A DNA stretch of 64,000 nucleotides from Rugamonas rubra (GCF_900114705.1 NZ_FOTW01000020.1:106880-170879), one strand, 5' to 3'; shown: positions 25,281-33,846, numbered from the stretch's first letter. Numbers and translations: made by a program. Notes: generated from the sequence alone by a model not told the origin.

Positions 25281-25886
25281 TTACTTTTTGCTGAAGCGCT
25301 GCTCGAAGGTGTAGCCGCTGCCGCTGGAGATCAGCGTGTACATGTCGGTGGCGTACAGGCCGCCGGGGCCGCTGCCGCCGACCTGGCTGCCCTGGGTGTT
25401 GGCGCAGGCCCGCTCGCCGTTGCTATACGACACGCACTGCAACTGCACGCCGTTTTGCGTCACCGTGCTGACGGCGCTGCCGCTCAGCGTGGTGGTGGAG
25501 GTCGGCACCACCACGTTGACCTGGTCGACCTTGATGGTCTTGGCGGCCACGCCGGGACCGAGGGCGACGCTGCTGTCGACACTGCTCACGTAGGTCATCG
25601 CGATGTCGGCGCTGGAGCGTTCCGTGGCGATGATGGCGCCGCTGCAATCGGCCTTGTCGTAGTAGTCGGTGCGCGCCGTCAGACTCAGCGCGCTGTTGCC
25701 GACCGCCTTGATGAGGACGCCGTCGCGCTGGTGGTCGGCGCACTCGCCGGCCCATTCGCCCACATAGGCCGCCAGCGGCAGCGCCACCGGCGGTGGCAGC
25801 GGCGCCGCCGTCGTGCCGCCGCCCCCGCCGCCGCAGCCGCTGAGTAGGGTTGTCGTGGTGCAGATCAGCGCGAGCGTTTTTTTCAT
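25281..25886 (-). CDS. Putative lipoprotein of unknown function
   Basis: A 201-residue protein with lipobox LLSGC (Cys18) followed by a flexible Gly-rich then Pro-rich stretch (GGGGGG, PLPPPVALP). The rest is a small Ser/Thr/Val-rich beta domain with WAGECADHQRDGVLIKAV and two later Cys residues (LQCVSYSNGERAC) that could form a disulfide. Convergent with the kinase gene. No known domain recognised. Confidence 0.7.
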   Translation of the reverse strand: MKKTLALICTTTTLLSGCGGGGGGTTAAPLPPPVALPLAAYVGEWAGECADHQRDGVLIKAVGNSALSLTARTDYYDKADCSGAIIATERSSADIAMTYVSSVDSSVALGPGVAAKTIKVDQVNVVVPTSTTTLSGSAVSTVTQNGVQLQCVSYSNGERACANTQGSQVGGSGPGGLYATDMYTLISSGSGYTFEQRFSKK

Positions 25887-26190
25887 GTGCGGTAATTTCC
25901 TCTGGTGGTGGATGCCCCGGACGGGCCGGGCGATGGGATGGCAACGGGCTGTCGATTATATAAACATATCGTCCCGCCCAATCTATTCAATTGTTGCGAT
26001 GGGCCGCCGCCGCGCGCCTCTGGCGCCGTATTTTGTCGTCTGGGCCGCAAATTGTGCAGTTCGTCGCAATCCGCCCCGGCCCGGCCGCCGCCCTGGCTAT
26101 AGTGATCACATACACCAACACATCAAGCAACACATCAACGCGGCAGCCGCCCACCAGCAGGCACGCCGTCAACGCCAAGGGGAGAAAAAA
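25887..26190. other. 304-bp intergenic region
   Basis: Separates the lipoprotein (minus) from a small exported protein (plus). An 11-bp direct repeat CAACACATCAA is at 26116-26126 and 26128-26138, just after a -10-like TATAGT (26098-26103). An AT-rich patch with ATTATATAAACATAT lies near 25955-25970 and may hold the lipoprotein promoter. Nothing coding was recognised. Confidence 0.5.
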
Positions 26191-26397
26191 ATGAACATCG
26201 CTAAAAACATGGAATCGGTCTTCGTCGCCGTCGCCGTCGTTCTGGGCCTGGCCAGCTACACCACCACCGACGTTCCGGTGCGCGCCGCCATGCCGGCGGC
26301 CCAGTTCGTCGGCGCGGGCGCCACTGCGCCCGCCAAGATGCAAGTGGTGTCGGCACCGCGCCTGGCCGTCGTGCGGCAAGCCAAGTCGCTCGGCTAA
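26191..26397 (+). CDS. Small exported or membrane-anchored protein
   Basis: A 68-residue protein preceded by AAGGGGAG, a strong ribosome binding site. An N-terminal hydrophobic segment (VFVAVAVVLGLASY) is followed by an Ala/Val-rich, basic tail. It could be a signal peptide with a short mature peptide or a single-span membrane protein. No family recognised. Confidence 0.6.
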   Translation: MNIAKNMESVFVAVAVVLGLASYTTTDVPVRAAMPAAQFVGAGATAPAKMQVVSAPRLAVVRQAKSLG

Positions 26398-26422
26398 GCC
26401 GACCGACCGCTGGCGCGCGGCA

Positions 26423-26452
26423 CGGCGCGGGACGAAACCTTGTCCCGCGCCG
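26423..26452. other. Perfect 11-bp GC hairpin
   Basis: CGGCGCGGGAC (26423-26433) pairs with GTCCCGCGCCG (26442-26452) across an 8-base loop. No T-run. It lies 25 bp after the stop of the small protein. Confidence 0.7.
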
Positions 26453-26481
26453 CGCTGTGCTGCACCATTCGCTGTTTGCAG

Positions 26482-26507
26482 AGCCCGGCGCACGCGCCGG
26501 GCTTTCT
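26482..26507 (+). terminator. Intrinsic terminator
   Basis: AGCCCGGCG (26482-26490), loop CACG, CGCCGGGCT (26495-26503), then TTCTT. Second hairpin after the small protein, 41 bp before the next start. Confidence 0.75.
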
Positions 26508-26547
26508 TGCCGCTGGCTAAAAAGAACGACGTCCGAAGGAACCCGAC

Positions 26548-27309
26548 ATGAACAAACTTCTCCCATTTGGCTTGCTGTTCGCCGCCCTGTGTACGCTGCT
26601 GGGCCGCGCCCAGGCCGACGACACGGTCACCGAAACCCGCCCCATTGACGCCCGCGTGACGCGGATTAAACTGGATGGCATGGTCGATTTGAAACTGCGC
26701 CAGGGCGCCGTGCCGACGCTGACCATCACCGCCGAGCGGCGCTACATGGGCAAGCTGGCCACCTCGCAGGCCGGCGACACGCTGCACCTGGAGTCGGAGA
26801 TGCGTGGCTTCAAGTTCAACAACACGGCCGTGCGCGCCGTGCTGGTGTTGCCGGCGCTGCGCGAGGTGGTCTCCGAGGGCGTCGGCATGACCGATATCGC
26901 CGGCTTCAGCGGCGACGAGTTGGAGTTGACGATGGACGGCGCCGGCAGCATGAAGGTGGCGGTCGACTACAAGAACCTGAAGGCCAGCCTGGGCGGTGTG
27001 GGCAGCATGAATTTGTGGGTCAGCGAGAACGACAGCGTGGAACTCGACCTGCACGGCGCCGGTCATATCACGCTCGGCGGGCGCAGTCGCTTGTTGAAGG
27101 CCAGCCTGGGCGGTCTGGGCGGCTTGAACGCGCACCAGTTCCAGGTCGACTCGGTGAGCCTCGACCTGAGTGGCCTGGGCAATGCGATCGTCAACGCCAA
27201 GACCAACGCGACCTTGAGCCTGTCCGGGCTCGGTTCCGTCACCGTCTACGGCAGGCCGCTCAACCGCAGCGTCAGCATCGACGGCCTCGGCAAAGTAAGT
27301 TGGAAGTAA
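26548..27309 (+). CDS. Exported GIN-domain (DUF2807) protein
   Basis: A 253-residue protein with signal peptide (cleavage near AQA-DD, residue 24). The mature part is one DUF2807 'putative auto-transporter adhesin, head GIN domain': repeated short beta strands with Gly-Xaa-Gly turns such as MDGAGSMKVAVD, ASLGGVGSMNLWV, LHGAGHITLGG, ASLGGLGGLNAHQ, LSGLGNAIVNA and LSGLGSVTVYG. These form a parallel beta solenoid. Function is unknown. Followed 61 bp later by a Sel1 protein on the same strand. Confidence 0.85.
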   Translation: MNKLLPFGLLFAALCTLLGRAQADDTVTETRPIDARVTRIKLDGMVDLKLRQGAVPTLTITAERRYMGKLATSQAGDTLHLESEMRGFKFNNTAVRAVLVLPALREVVSEGVGMTDIAGFSGDELELTMDGAGSMKVAVDYKNLKASLGGVGSMNLWVSENDSVELDLHGAGHITLGGRSRLLKASLGGLGGLNAHQFQVDSVSLDLSGLGNAIVNAKTNATLSLSGLGSVTVYGRPLNRSVSIDGLGKVSWK

Positions 27310-27370
27310 AAATGGCGTCCCGCAGTCGGGATGAAAACGCAGTCATACCAATACCCATTTCTTACGCGAC

Positions 27371-27979
27371 ATGAAAAAACTCATATTAGCGATCAGTCTC
27401 GCCCTGGGCGCCGCGCCCGCCGCGATGGCCGGCTTCGCCGAAGGCGCGACCGCCTACAACAACAAGAACTACAGCGCGGCCTATCGCGAGATCGCGCCGC
27501 TGGCCAAGGCCGGCAACGCCGACGCGGAACACCTGCTGGGCCTGATGTACTACATGGGCCGAGGCGTGGCGCAGGACTACAAGCAGGCGCTGGCCTGGCA
27601 CCGCAAGGCCGCGCTGAAGGGCAAGGCCGACGCGCAGTACGTCGTCGGCGCCATGTACTACACCGGCAACGCGGTGATCCAGGACCACAAGCAGGCCGTG
27701 GTGTGGTTCCGCAAGGCCGCCGAGCAGGGGCATGCGGACGCCCAGCAGGTGCTGGGGCTGATGTACCGCTACCACATCGGCGGCATGCCGCAGGACAACG
27801 TGATCGCCTACATGCTGTGGAATTTGGCGGCGGCCAACGGCTCGTCCAACGCCGCCGAGCAGCGCGCCATGCTGATCAAAAGCATGACGCAGGAGCAGAT
27901 CGAGGAGGGCCAGTCGCTGTCCGCCGCGTGGAAGCCGGGCGTGCCGCTGCCGGGCAAGTCGCGCAGCGGGGGAGGGTAG
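27371..27979 (+). CDS. Exported Sel1-repeat protein
   Basis: A 202-residue protein with signal peptide (cleavage after AMA, residue 20) and about three to four Sel1/TPR-like 36-residue repeats: GNADAEHLLGLMYYMGRGVAQDYKQAL, GKADAQYVVGAMYYTGNAV and GHADAQQVLGLMYRYHIGG. Such proteins mediate protein-protein contacts in the envelope. A Gly/Ser/Arg tail ends the protein. Partner unknown. Confidence 0.85.
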   Translation: MKKLILAISLALGAAPAAMAGFAEGATAYNNKNYSAAYREIAPLAKAGNADAEHLLGLMYYMGRGVAQDYKQALAWHRKAALKGKADAQYVVGAMYYTGNAVIQDHKQAVVWFRKAAEQGHADAQQVLGLMYRYHIGGMPQDNVIAYMLWNLAAANGSSNAAEQRAMLIKSMTQEQIEEGQSLSAAWKPGVPLPGKSRSGGG

Positions 27980-28035
27980 GGGGGACTACCGCGCCTTGTC
28001 AGGCCGCCACCCCGAGGCCACCCCGAGGCCACACC

Positions 28036-28065
28036 GGGGGCAGACCCCGCATGGGGTCTGACCCC
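28036..28065. repeat. Diverged dispersed palindrome, copy 6
   Basis: GGGGGCAGACCCC (28036-28048) and GGGGTCTGACCCC (28053-28065) around GCAT. The core is the same CAGACCC / GGGTCTG as copies 1-5, with outer A/T replaced by G/C and a 4-base spacer. It lies 57 bp after the Sel1 gene stop. Confidence 0.75.
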
Positions 28066-28170
28066 TATCACGCGGCCGCCGCGTGTCCGCGCGGCAGGCT
28101 GTTGCGGGGTGCTGCAGCCGCCGCCCAGCTATCGTACAATCGCCCTTCGTTCAACTGACAAGGGCAAGCC

Positions 28171-29151
28171 ATGCGCGCCATCGAAATCACCCAGCCCGGC
28201 CCGGCCGACGTACTCAAACTGTGCGAGCGTCCCATGCCGGTGGTCAAGGTCGGCGAGCTGCTGATCAAGGTGCACGCTGCCGGCATCAACCGTCCCGACG
28301 TGTTCCAGCGCCAGGGCAGCTACGCGCCGCCGCCGGGCGCCTCCGATCTGCCCGGCCTGGAGGTGGCCGGCGAGATCGTCGACGGCGACCTGGCCGGCTC
28401 CCCCTTCAAAAAAGGCGACCTGGTCTGCGCCCTGGTGCAGGGCGGCGGCTATGCCGAATACTGCGTGGCGCCGGTGCCGCAATGCCTGCCGGTGCCCAAG
28501 GGCTGGTCGGTGCTGGAGGCGGCCTCGCTGCCGGAAAACTATTTCACCGTCTGGAGCAATGTGTTCGACCGCGCCCACCTGAGCGCCGGCGAAACCCTGC
28601 TGGTGCAGGGCGGCACCTCGGGCATCGGCGTGACGGCGATCCAGCTGGCCGCCGCCATGGGCCACCGCGTCTTCGCCACCGCCGGCAGCGACGACAAGGC
28701 GCGCGCCTGCGAGGCGCTGGGCGCCGAACGCGGCATCAACTACAAGACCGAAGACTTCGCCGCCGTCGCCAAGGCGCTGACCAGCGAGCGCGGCGTCGAC
28801 GTCATCCTCGACATGGTGGGCGGCGACTATCTGCCGCGCGAAATCTCCTGCCTGGCCGACGACGGCCGCATCGGCCTCATCGCGCTGCTGGGCGGCGCCA
28901 AGTCCACCATCGACCTGGGCCAGGTGCTGCGCCGCCGCCTGAGCATCTCCGGCTCGACCCTGCGACCGCGTCCGGTGGCCTTCAAGGCCGCCATCGCCGC
29001 CCAGCTGCGCCAGCGCGTCTGGCCGATGCTCGAGGCCGGCCGCATCAAGCCGGTGATCTACCGCACCTTCCCGCTGGAGCAGGCGGCCCAGGCGCACGCG
29101 CTGATGGAGGCCAGCACCCACGTCGGCAAGATCATGCTGCAGGTGATTTGA
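28171..29151 (+). CDS. NAD(P)H-quinone oxidoreductase (PIG3 / zeta-crystallin type)
   Basis: A 326-residue medium-chain dehydrogenase/reductase without catalytic zinc. N-terminal GroES-like domain (LLIKVHAAGINRPDVFQRQGSY, DLPGLEVAGEIVDGD) and a Rossmann domain with GGTSGIGVTAIQLA as NADPH-binding loop. Matches the PIG3 family (quinone reduction). Stands alone upstream of tpiA; a long hairpin follows its stop. Confidence 0.9.
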   Translation: MRAIEITQPGPADVLKLCERPMPVVKVGELLIKVHAAGINRPDVFQRQGSYAPPPGASDLPGLEVAGEIVDGDLAGSPFKKGDLVCALVQGGGYAEYCVAPVPQCLPVPKGWSVLEAASLPENYFTVWSNVFDRAHLSAGETLLVQGGTSGIGVTAIQLAAAMGHRVFATAGSDDKARACEALGAERGINYKTEDFAAVAKALTSERGVDVILDMVGGDYLPREISCLADDGRIGLIALLGGAKSTIDLGQVLRRRLSISGSTLRPRPVAFKAAIAAQLRQRVWPMLEAGRIKPVIYRTFPLEQAAQAHALMEASTHVGKIMLQVI

Positions 29152-29169
29152 CGGCGTGGCCTGAAGGAA

Positions 29170-29234
29170 AATTCGATACGATTTCCGCGAAAACTTGTGG
29201 GAAATGTATCGAATTGCGGCGTTTGCGCCGCAAT
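29170..29234. other. Long bulged hairpin plus second hairpin between qor-like gene and tpiA
   Basis: AATTCGATAC (29170-29179) and ATTTCC (29181-29186) pair with GGAAAT (29200-29205) and GTATCGAATT (29206-29215): 16 pairs with one bulged G and a 13-base loop. Overlapping its right end, ATTGCGGCG (29213-29221) pairs perfectly with CGCCGCAAT (29226-29234) across TTTG. The two stems share 29213-29215, so they are nearly exclusive. It could be a terminator or a remnant mobile repeat. Confidence 0.8.
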
Positions 29235-29249
29235 CGGCGCGGCCTTTGT

Positions 29250-29279
29250 TTGACCGGCCTTCCAGCCTCGCGTTAAAAT
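29250..29279 (+). promoter_or_regulatory. Candidate sigma-70 promoter of tpiA
   Basis: TTGACC (29250-29255), 18-bp spacer, TAAAAT (29274-29279). The start codon is 27 bp downstream of the -10. Confidence 0.6.
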
Positions 29280-29305
29280 AGCGGGTTATTGAATTTTAGG
29301 CTACT

Positions 29306-30055
29306 ATGCGACGCAAACTCGTCATCGGCAATTGGAAAATGAACGGCAACCGCGCCGCCAACTCGGCTTTATTGTCGGGTATCGCCGCAGGTTTGACCTC
29401 GACCGGCGCCGATTGCGCCGTTTGTGCGCCGGCACCCTACCTGGCCCAGTGCCAGGCGGAGCTGGCCGGCACGGCCGTCGCTTGGGGCGCGCAGGACCTG
29501 TCGGCCCACGCCGGCGGCGCCTACACCGGCGAGGTGGCGGCCGGCATGCTGGTCGATTTCGGCTGCCGCTATGTGATCGTCGGCCACTCCGAGCGCCGCG
29601 CCTACCACCGCGAAAGCAGTGAGTTGGTGGCGCAGAAGACCGTGGCCGCGCTGGCCGCCGGCCTGACGCCGGTGGTCTGCATCGGCGAAACGCTGGAGGA
29701 GCGCGAAGCAGGGCGCACCAACGCTGTTGTTGGCGAACAACTCGGCGCCGTGCTGGCGGCTATTCCCGCCGCCGACGTGGCGCGCCTGGTGCTGGCCTAC
29801 GAGCCGGTCTGGGCGATCGGCACCGGCAAGACGGCCACGCCGCAAATGGCGCAGGACGTGCACCAGGTGCTGCGCGCCCAGTTGGCCGGCGTCAATCCGC
29901 TGGCGGCGGCCGGTGTGCAGATCCTGTACGGCGGCAGCATGAAGCCGGACAATGCGAAAGAATTGATGGCGCAAGCCGATATCGATGGCGGCTTGATCGG
30001 TGGGGCGGCGCTGAAAGCGGCGGATTTCCTCGCGATCATCTCCGCTGCCGCGTAA
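29306..30055 (+). CDS. tpiA: Triosephosphate isomerase
   Basis: Interconverts dihydroxyacetone phosphate and glyceraldehyde 3-phosphate; cytoplasmic dimer. The 249-residue protein has the N-terminal GNWKMNG (catalytic Lys), VGHSERR (catalytic His), AYEPVWAIGTGKTA (catalytic Glu plus the flexible loop) and the phosphate-binding YGGSMKPDN. Full length. Followed 28 bp later by secG, the usual tpiA-secG order. Confidence 0.97.
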   Translation: MRRKLVIGNWKMNGNRAANSALLSGIAAGLTSTGADCAVCAPAPYLAQCQAELAGTAVAWGAQDLSAHAGGAYTGEVAAGMLVDFGCRYVIVGHSERRAYHRESSELVAQKTVAALAAGLTPVVCIGETLEEREAGRTNAVVGEQLGAVLAAIPAADVARLVLAYEPVWAIGTGKTATPQMAQDVHQVLRAQLAGVNPLAAAGVQILYGGSMKPDNAKELMAQADIDGGLIGGAALKAADFLAIISAAA

Positions 30056-30083
30056 AACTAATTTAAACTGAGAATGGAATAAC

Positions 30084-30500
30084 ATGAGTACCTGGTTCAA
30101 TCTGGTCATCGTAGTACAAGTCTTGTCGGCCCTGGCCATCATCGGCCTGGTGCTGCTGCAACACGGTAAGGGTGCCGACATGGGTGCCGCCTTCGGTTCC
30201 GGCGCCTCCGGCAGCCTGTTCGGCGCCACCGGCTCGTCGAACTTCATGTCGAAGTCGACCGGCATCGCCGCCGCGATCTTCTTCATCGCGACGCTGGCGC
30301 TGTCCTACCTGTCGACCCAGCACAACACCGGTGTTTCCGGCGGCGTGATGGACAAGGTCAGCGCTCCTGTGCCGGCCACCGGCGCCGGCGCCATCCCGAC
30401 CAGCGCGACGCCTGCTGCGGCGCCTGCCGCCGCCCCGGCGGCCGCTCCTGCCGCCGCCGCGCCGACCGCGAGTGGCGCCGCCGCATCGATTCCGAAATAA
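30084..30500 (+). CDS. secG: Protein translocase subunit SecG
   Basis: A 138-residue subunit of SecYEG. Two membrane segments (FNLVIVVQVLSALAIIGLVLLQ and GIAAAIFFIATLALSYLS) flank the conserved LLQHGKGADMGAAFGSGASGSLFGATGSSNFM loop. The C-terminus is an Ala/Pro-rich tail of about 45 residues, longer than in E. coli SecG and low in complexity. Same strand as tpiA and probably co-transcribed. Confidence 0.95.
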   Translation: MSTWFNLVIVVQVLSALAIIGLVLLQHGKGADMGAAFGSGASGSLFGATGSSNFMSKSTGIAAAIFFIATLALSYLSTQHNTGVSGGVMDKVSAPVPATGAGAIPTSATPAAAPAAAPAAAPAAAAPTASGAAASIPK

Positions 30501-30833
30501 TTCGGCTGTTGCGGCTAGTAAAGTAGTACCGACTCTTTAGAAATGTAATAAAATAACGGCTGGCCGAATTAACCCGGTCAGCCAGTAAGAAATGCAGCGA
30601 ATGAAGCACGCTTCCAGCAGTCCGTGGCAGCGTTGTCGGTACCGCCCCAACAGATCGGCGCGACGCCCGCACAAGGCGTTTGACGCGGCCGCAGTGGTGG
30701 TGTCGCAGGGTGGCGCCGCCGTGTAGTTGAAGTGAAATGCCCATGGTTTTGGCGCCTCAGCCTGCGAAAACAAATGGGCATAACAAGAATCAAAGATTTA
30801 TCGCTTTTCTTCTTGTTTTAACGCAATATGGCA
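30501..30833. other. Intergenic stretch between secG and tRNA-Leu
   Basis: No convincing gene. One hairpin, GGCTGGCC (30558-30565) with GGTCAGCC (30576-30583), lies 58 bp after the secG stop and may close the tpiA-secG transcript, though it has no T-run. The right half becomes AT-rich toward the tRNA promoter. Confidence 0.5.
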
Positions 30834-30862
30834 TTAACAAATGCGGAGAAACACAGTAGAAT
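30834..30862 (+). promoter_or_regulatory. Promoter of the tRNA-Leu gene
   Basis: TTAACA (30834-30839), 17-bp spacer, TAGAAT (30857-30862), 12 bp before the first base of the tRNA. Confidence 0.65.
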
Positions 30863-30874
30863 AGCGGCCTTACC

Positions 30875-30959
30875 GCCGACGTGGTGAAATTGGTAGACAC
30901 GCTATCTTGAGGGGGTAGTGGCGCAAGCTGTACGAGTTCGAGTCTCGTCGTCGGCACCA
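30875..30959 (+). tRNA. tRNA-Leu (anticodon GAG)
   Basis: 85 nt including encoded CCA (30957-30959). Acceptor arms GCCGACG (30875-30881) and CGTCGGC (30949-30955) pair perfectly. Anticodon stem CTATC/GGTAG closes loop TTGAGGG with anticodon GAG at 30909-30911. The long variable arm (class II tRNA) and the T-loop GTTCGAGTC are present. Reads CUC and CUU codons. Followed by its own terminator, with nuoA next. Confidence 0.96.
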
Positions 30960-30968
30960 GAAATCAGA

Positions 30969-31017
30969 AGCCAGCATTGGCGCATGAGCCATGGCTCATA
31001 TGCCAAGCTGGCTTTTT
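30969..31017 (+). terminator. Terminator of the tRNA-Leu transcript
   Basis: AGCCAGC-A-TTGGC-GC-ATGAGCC (30969-30990) pairs with GGCTCAT-AT-GCCAA-GCTGGCT (30993-31013), 19 pairs with one bulge and one small internal loop, then TTTT. It separates the tRNA from the nuo operon. Confidence 0.8.
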
Positions 31018-31139
31018 CACGAGGATAATAGTCGTTTGATCCTGGTCTAAGCTTTCATTGATTGGGGTCAAGCGTTAAGTACGCCGCAGAACACCGTGGC
31101 GCGACCTTTAACCGACCGTTCAACTTAAGCTCATCAACC

Positions 31140-31499
31140 GTGAACCTCGAAAATTACTTCCCCGTCCTGTTGTTCCTCCTCGTCGGTATCGGCGTCGGTG
31201 TCCTTCCCCAAGTACTGGGCCATCTGCTTGGACCTAACAAGCCAGATGCCGCCAAACTCTCCCCCTATGAATGTGGCTTCGAAGCTTTCGAAGACGCGCG
31301 CATGAAGTTCGACGTCCGCTACTATCTGGTCGCGATCCTCTTTATTTTGTTCGATCTGGAAACGGCATTCTTCTTCCCGTGGGGCGTCGCCATGCGCGAC
31401 CTGGGCTGGGCCGGCTTCGTGACGATGATGGTGTTTATCGCCGAATTCGTGGTCGGTTTTTGGTATATCTGGAAGAAAGGTGCCCTTGATTGGGAATAA
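31140..31499 (+). CDS. nuoA: NADH-quinone oxidoreductase subunit A
   Basis: A 119-residue membrane subunit with three helices and the conserved SPYECGFEAFEDARMKFDVRYYLVAILFILFDLETAF. Start is GTG 31140 (protein MNLENYFPVLLFLL...), matching family N-termini; the longer frame to 31062 lacks conservation. First gene of the 14-gene complex I operon. Confidence 0.93.
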   Translation: MNLENYFPVLLFLLVGIGVGVLPQVLGHLLGPNKPDAAKLSPYECGFEAFEDARMKFDVRYYLVAILFILFDLETAFFFPWGVAMRDLGWAGFVTMMVFIAEFVVGFWYIWKKGALDWE

Positions 31500-31502
31500 G
31501 CC

Positions 31503-31979
31503 ATGTCTATTGAAGGCGTATTAAACGAAGGTTTCATCACCACCTCGGCCGACAAGCTGATCAACTGGGCGCGCACCGGGTCGATGTTCCCGATGACGTT
31601 CGGTCTGGCCTGCTGTGCGGTCGAAATGATGCATGTGGGCGCTGCCCGCTATGATATGGACCGTTTTGGCGTGGTGTTCCGCCCGTCGCCGCGTCAGTCC
31701 GACGTGATGATCGTGGCCGGCACGCTGTGCAACAAAATGGCCCCCGCGCTGCGCAAGGTCTACGACCAGATGCCGGAACCACGTTGGGTCATCTCCATGG
31801 GTTCCTGCGCCAACGGCGGCGGCTACTACCACTACTCCTATTCCGTGGTGCGCGGTTGCGACCGCATCGTGCCGGTCGACGTCTATGTGCCGGGCTGCCC
31901 GCCGACGGCTGAGGCGCTGCTGTACGGCATCATGCAGTTGCAGAACAAGATCAAGCGTACGAATACGATCGCCCGCTAA
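31503..31979 (+). CDS. nuoB: NADH-quinone oxidoreductase subunit B
   Basis: A 158-residue peripheral-arm subunit carrying the terminal [4Fe-4S] cluster N2: CC in GLACCAVEMM, Cys in GSCANGGG and Cys in VPGCPPT are all present. It passes electrons to quinone. Begins 3 bp after the nuoA stop. Confidence 0.98.
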   Translation: MSIEGVLNEGFITTSADKLINWARTGSMFPMTFGLACCAVEMMHVGAARYDMDRFGVVFRPSPRQSDVMIVAGTLCNKMAPALRKVYDQMPEPRWVISMGSCANGGGYYHYSYSVVRGCDRIVPVDVYVPGCPPTAEALLYGIMQLQNKIKRTNTIAR

Positions 31980-31996
31980 CCGGATCGCTTCAGAAT

Positions 31997-32593
31997 ATGA
32001 CAACACACTTAGAAGTCCTGCAAAACGCCCTGGCCACGGCCCTGGGCGAGCGCGTCAGCACCACCGTCGCGCTGGGCGAAATCACGCTGGTGGTCAAGGC
32101 CGCCGACTATTACGGCGTCATGCAGACGCTGCGCGACGACGCGGCCCTCGGCTTCGATCAGCTGATCGACCTGGCCGGCGTCGACTACTCCGAATTCGGC
32201 GGCGAGGGTGCCTGGGACGGCCTGCGCTTCGCCGTCGTGGTGCACCTGCTGTCGGTCAAGCACAACTGGCGCGTGCGCGTGCGCGTGTTCGCCGCCGACG
32301 ACGACATGCCGCTGCTGCCGTCCGTCATCAGCCTGTGGCGCACCGCCAACTGGTACGAGCGCGAAGCGTTCGACGTGATGGGCATCCTGTTCGATGGCCA
32401 CAACGACCTGCGCCGCATCCTCACCGATTACGGTTTCATCGGCCACCCGTTCCGCAAGGACTTCCCGGTCTCGGGCTATGTCGAAATGCGTTACGACCCC
32501 GAGCAGAAGCGCGTGATCTACCAGCCTGTGACGATCGAACCGCGTGAAAACGTGCCGCGTGTGATCCGCGAAGAAAATTACGGGACGAAATAA
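31997..32593 (+). CDS. nuoC: NADH-quinone oxidoreductase subunit C
   Basis: A 198-residue peripheral-arm subunit (30-kDa type), separate from NuoD, unlike the fused NuoCD of E. coli. Signature ERE-AFDVMGILFDGH and DYGFIGHPFRKDFPVSGYVEMRYD. Its TAA overlaps the nuoD ATG by one base (TAATG). Confidence 0.97.
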   Translation: MTTHLEVLQNALATALGERVSTTVALGEITLVVKAADYYGVMQTLRDDAALGFDQLIDLAGVDYSEFGGEGAWDGLRFAVVVHLLSVKHNWRVRVRVFAADDDMPLLPSVISLWRTANWYEREAFDVMGILFDGHNDLRRILTDYGFIGHPFRKDFPVSGYVEMRYDPEQKRVIYQPVTIEPRENVPRVIREENYGTK

Positions 32594-33846
32594 TGGCCGA
32601 AATTAAAAACTACACCCTGAACTTTGGTCCGCAGCACCCGGCCGCCCACGGCGTGTTGCGCCTGGTGCTGGAGCTCGACGGCGAAGTCATCCAGCGTGCC
32701 GACCCGCACATCGGCCTGCTGCACCGCGGCACCGAGAAGCTGGCCGAGCAGAAGACCTACCTGCAGTCGGTTCCGTATATGGACCGGCTCGACTACGTCT
32801 CGATGATGTGCAACGAGCACGCCTACGTGCTGGCCATCGAGAAGCTGCTGAACCTGGAAGTGCCGCTGCGCGCGCAGTACATCCGCGTCATGTTCGACGA
32901 GATCACCCGTCTGCTGAACCACTTGCTGTGGCTGGGCGCGCACGCGCTCGACGTCGGCGCCATGGGCCCCTTCCTGTACGCCTTCCGCGACCGTGAAGAC
33001 CTGATGGATTGCTACGAGGCGGTGTCGGGCGCGCGCATGCACGCGGCCTACTACCGCCCGGGCGGCGTCTACCGCGACCTGCCGGACGCGATGCCGCAGC
33101 ACAAGCCGTCGATCATCCGCAGCGCCAAGGCCATCGCCGGCCTGAACGAGAACCGCCAGGGCTCGCTGCTCGACTTCATCGAGGACTTCACGCGCCGCTT
33201 CCCGACCTATGTCGACGAATACGAGACGCTGCTGACCGACAACCGTATCTGGAAGCAGCGTACCGTCGGCATCGGCGTGGTCGCACCGGAGGACGCGCTG
33301 GCGATGGGCTTCACCGGCGCCATGCTGCGCGGTTCGGGCGTCGAATGGGATCTGCGCAAGCACCAGCCCTACGAGGTCTACGACCTGCTCGACTTCGACA
33401 TCCCGGTCGGCACCAACGGCGATTGCTACGACCGCTACCTGGTGCGTATCGAAGAGATGCGCCAGTCGAACCGCATCATGAAGCAGTGCGTCGAGTGGCT
33501 GCGCAACAATCCGGGTCCGGTCATGACCGACAACCGCAAGGTGGCGCCTCCGGGCCGCGTCGACATGAAGACCAACATGGAATCGTTGATCCACCACTTC
33601 AAGCTGTTCACCGAGGGCTTCCACGTGCCGCCGGGCGAGGCTTACAGCGCGGTCGAGCACCCGAAAGGCGAGTTCGGCATCTATCTGCTGTCGGACGGCG
33701 CCAACAAGCCCTACCGCATGAAGATCCGCGCGCCGGGCTATCCGCACCTGCAGGCGCTCGACGAAATGGCGCGCGGCCACATGATTGCCGACGCGGTCAC
33801 GATTATTGGTACACAAGATATCGTCTTCGGCGAAATCGACAGATAA
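32593..33846 (+). CDS. nuoD: NADH-quinone oxidoreductase subunit D
   Basis: A 417-residue 49-kDa-type subunit lining the quinone cavity: NFGPQHPAAHGVLRLVLELDGE near the N-terminus (quinone-site His region) and the C-terminal GTQDIVFGEIDR. Full length. Confidence 0.98.
   Translation: MAEIKNYTLNFGPQHPAAHGVLRLVLELDGEVIQRADPHIGLLHRGTEKLAEQKTYLQSVPYMDRLDYVSMMCNEHAYVLAIEKLLNLEVPLRAQYIRVMFDEITRLLNHLLWLGAHALDVGAMGPFLYAFRDREDLMDCYEAVSGARMHAAYYRPGGVYRDLPDAMPQHKPSIIRSAKAIAGLNENRQGSLLDFIEDFTRRFPTYVDEYETLLTDNRIWKQRTVGIGVVAPEDALAMGFTGAMLRGSGVEWDLRKHQPYEVYDLLDFDIPVGTNGDCYDRYLVRIEEMRQSNRIMKQCVEWLRNNPGPVMTDNRKVAPPGRVDMKTNMESLIHHFKLFTEGFHVPPGEAYSAVEHPKGEFGIYLLSDGANKPYRMKIRAPGYPHLQALDEMARGHMIADAVTIIGTQDIVFGEIDR

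Noticed and set aside
29170..29215. Hairpin considered as a riboswitch of tpiA
   Set aside because: It lies upstream of the predicted tpiA promoter (29250-29279), so it would not be in the tpiA leader, and matches no riboswitch class known to me.
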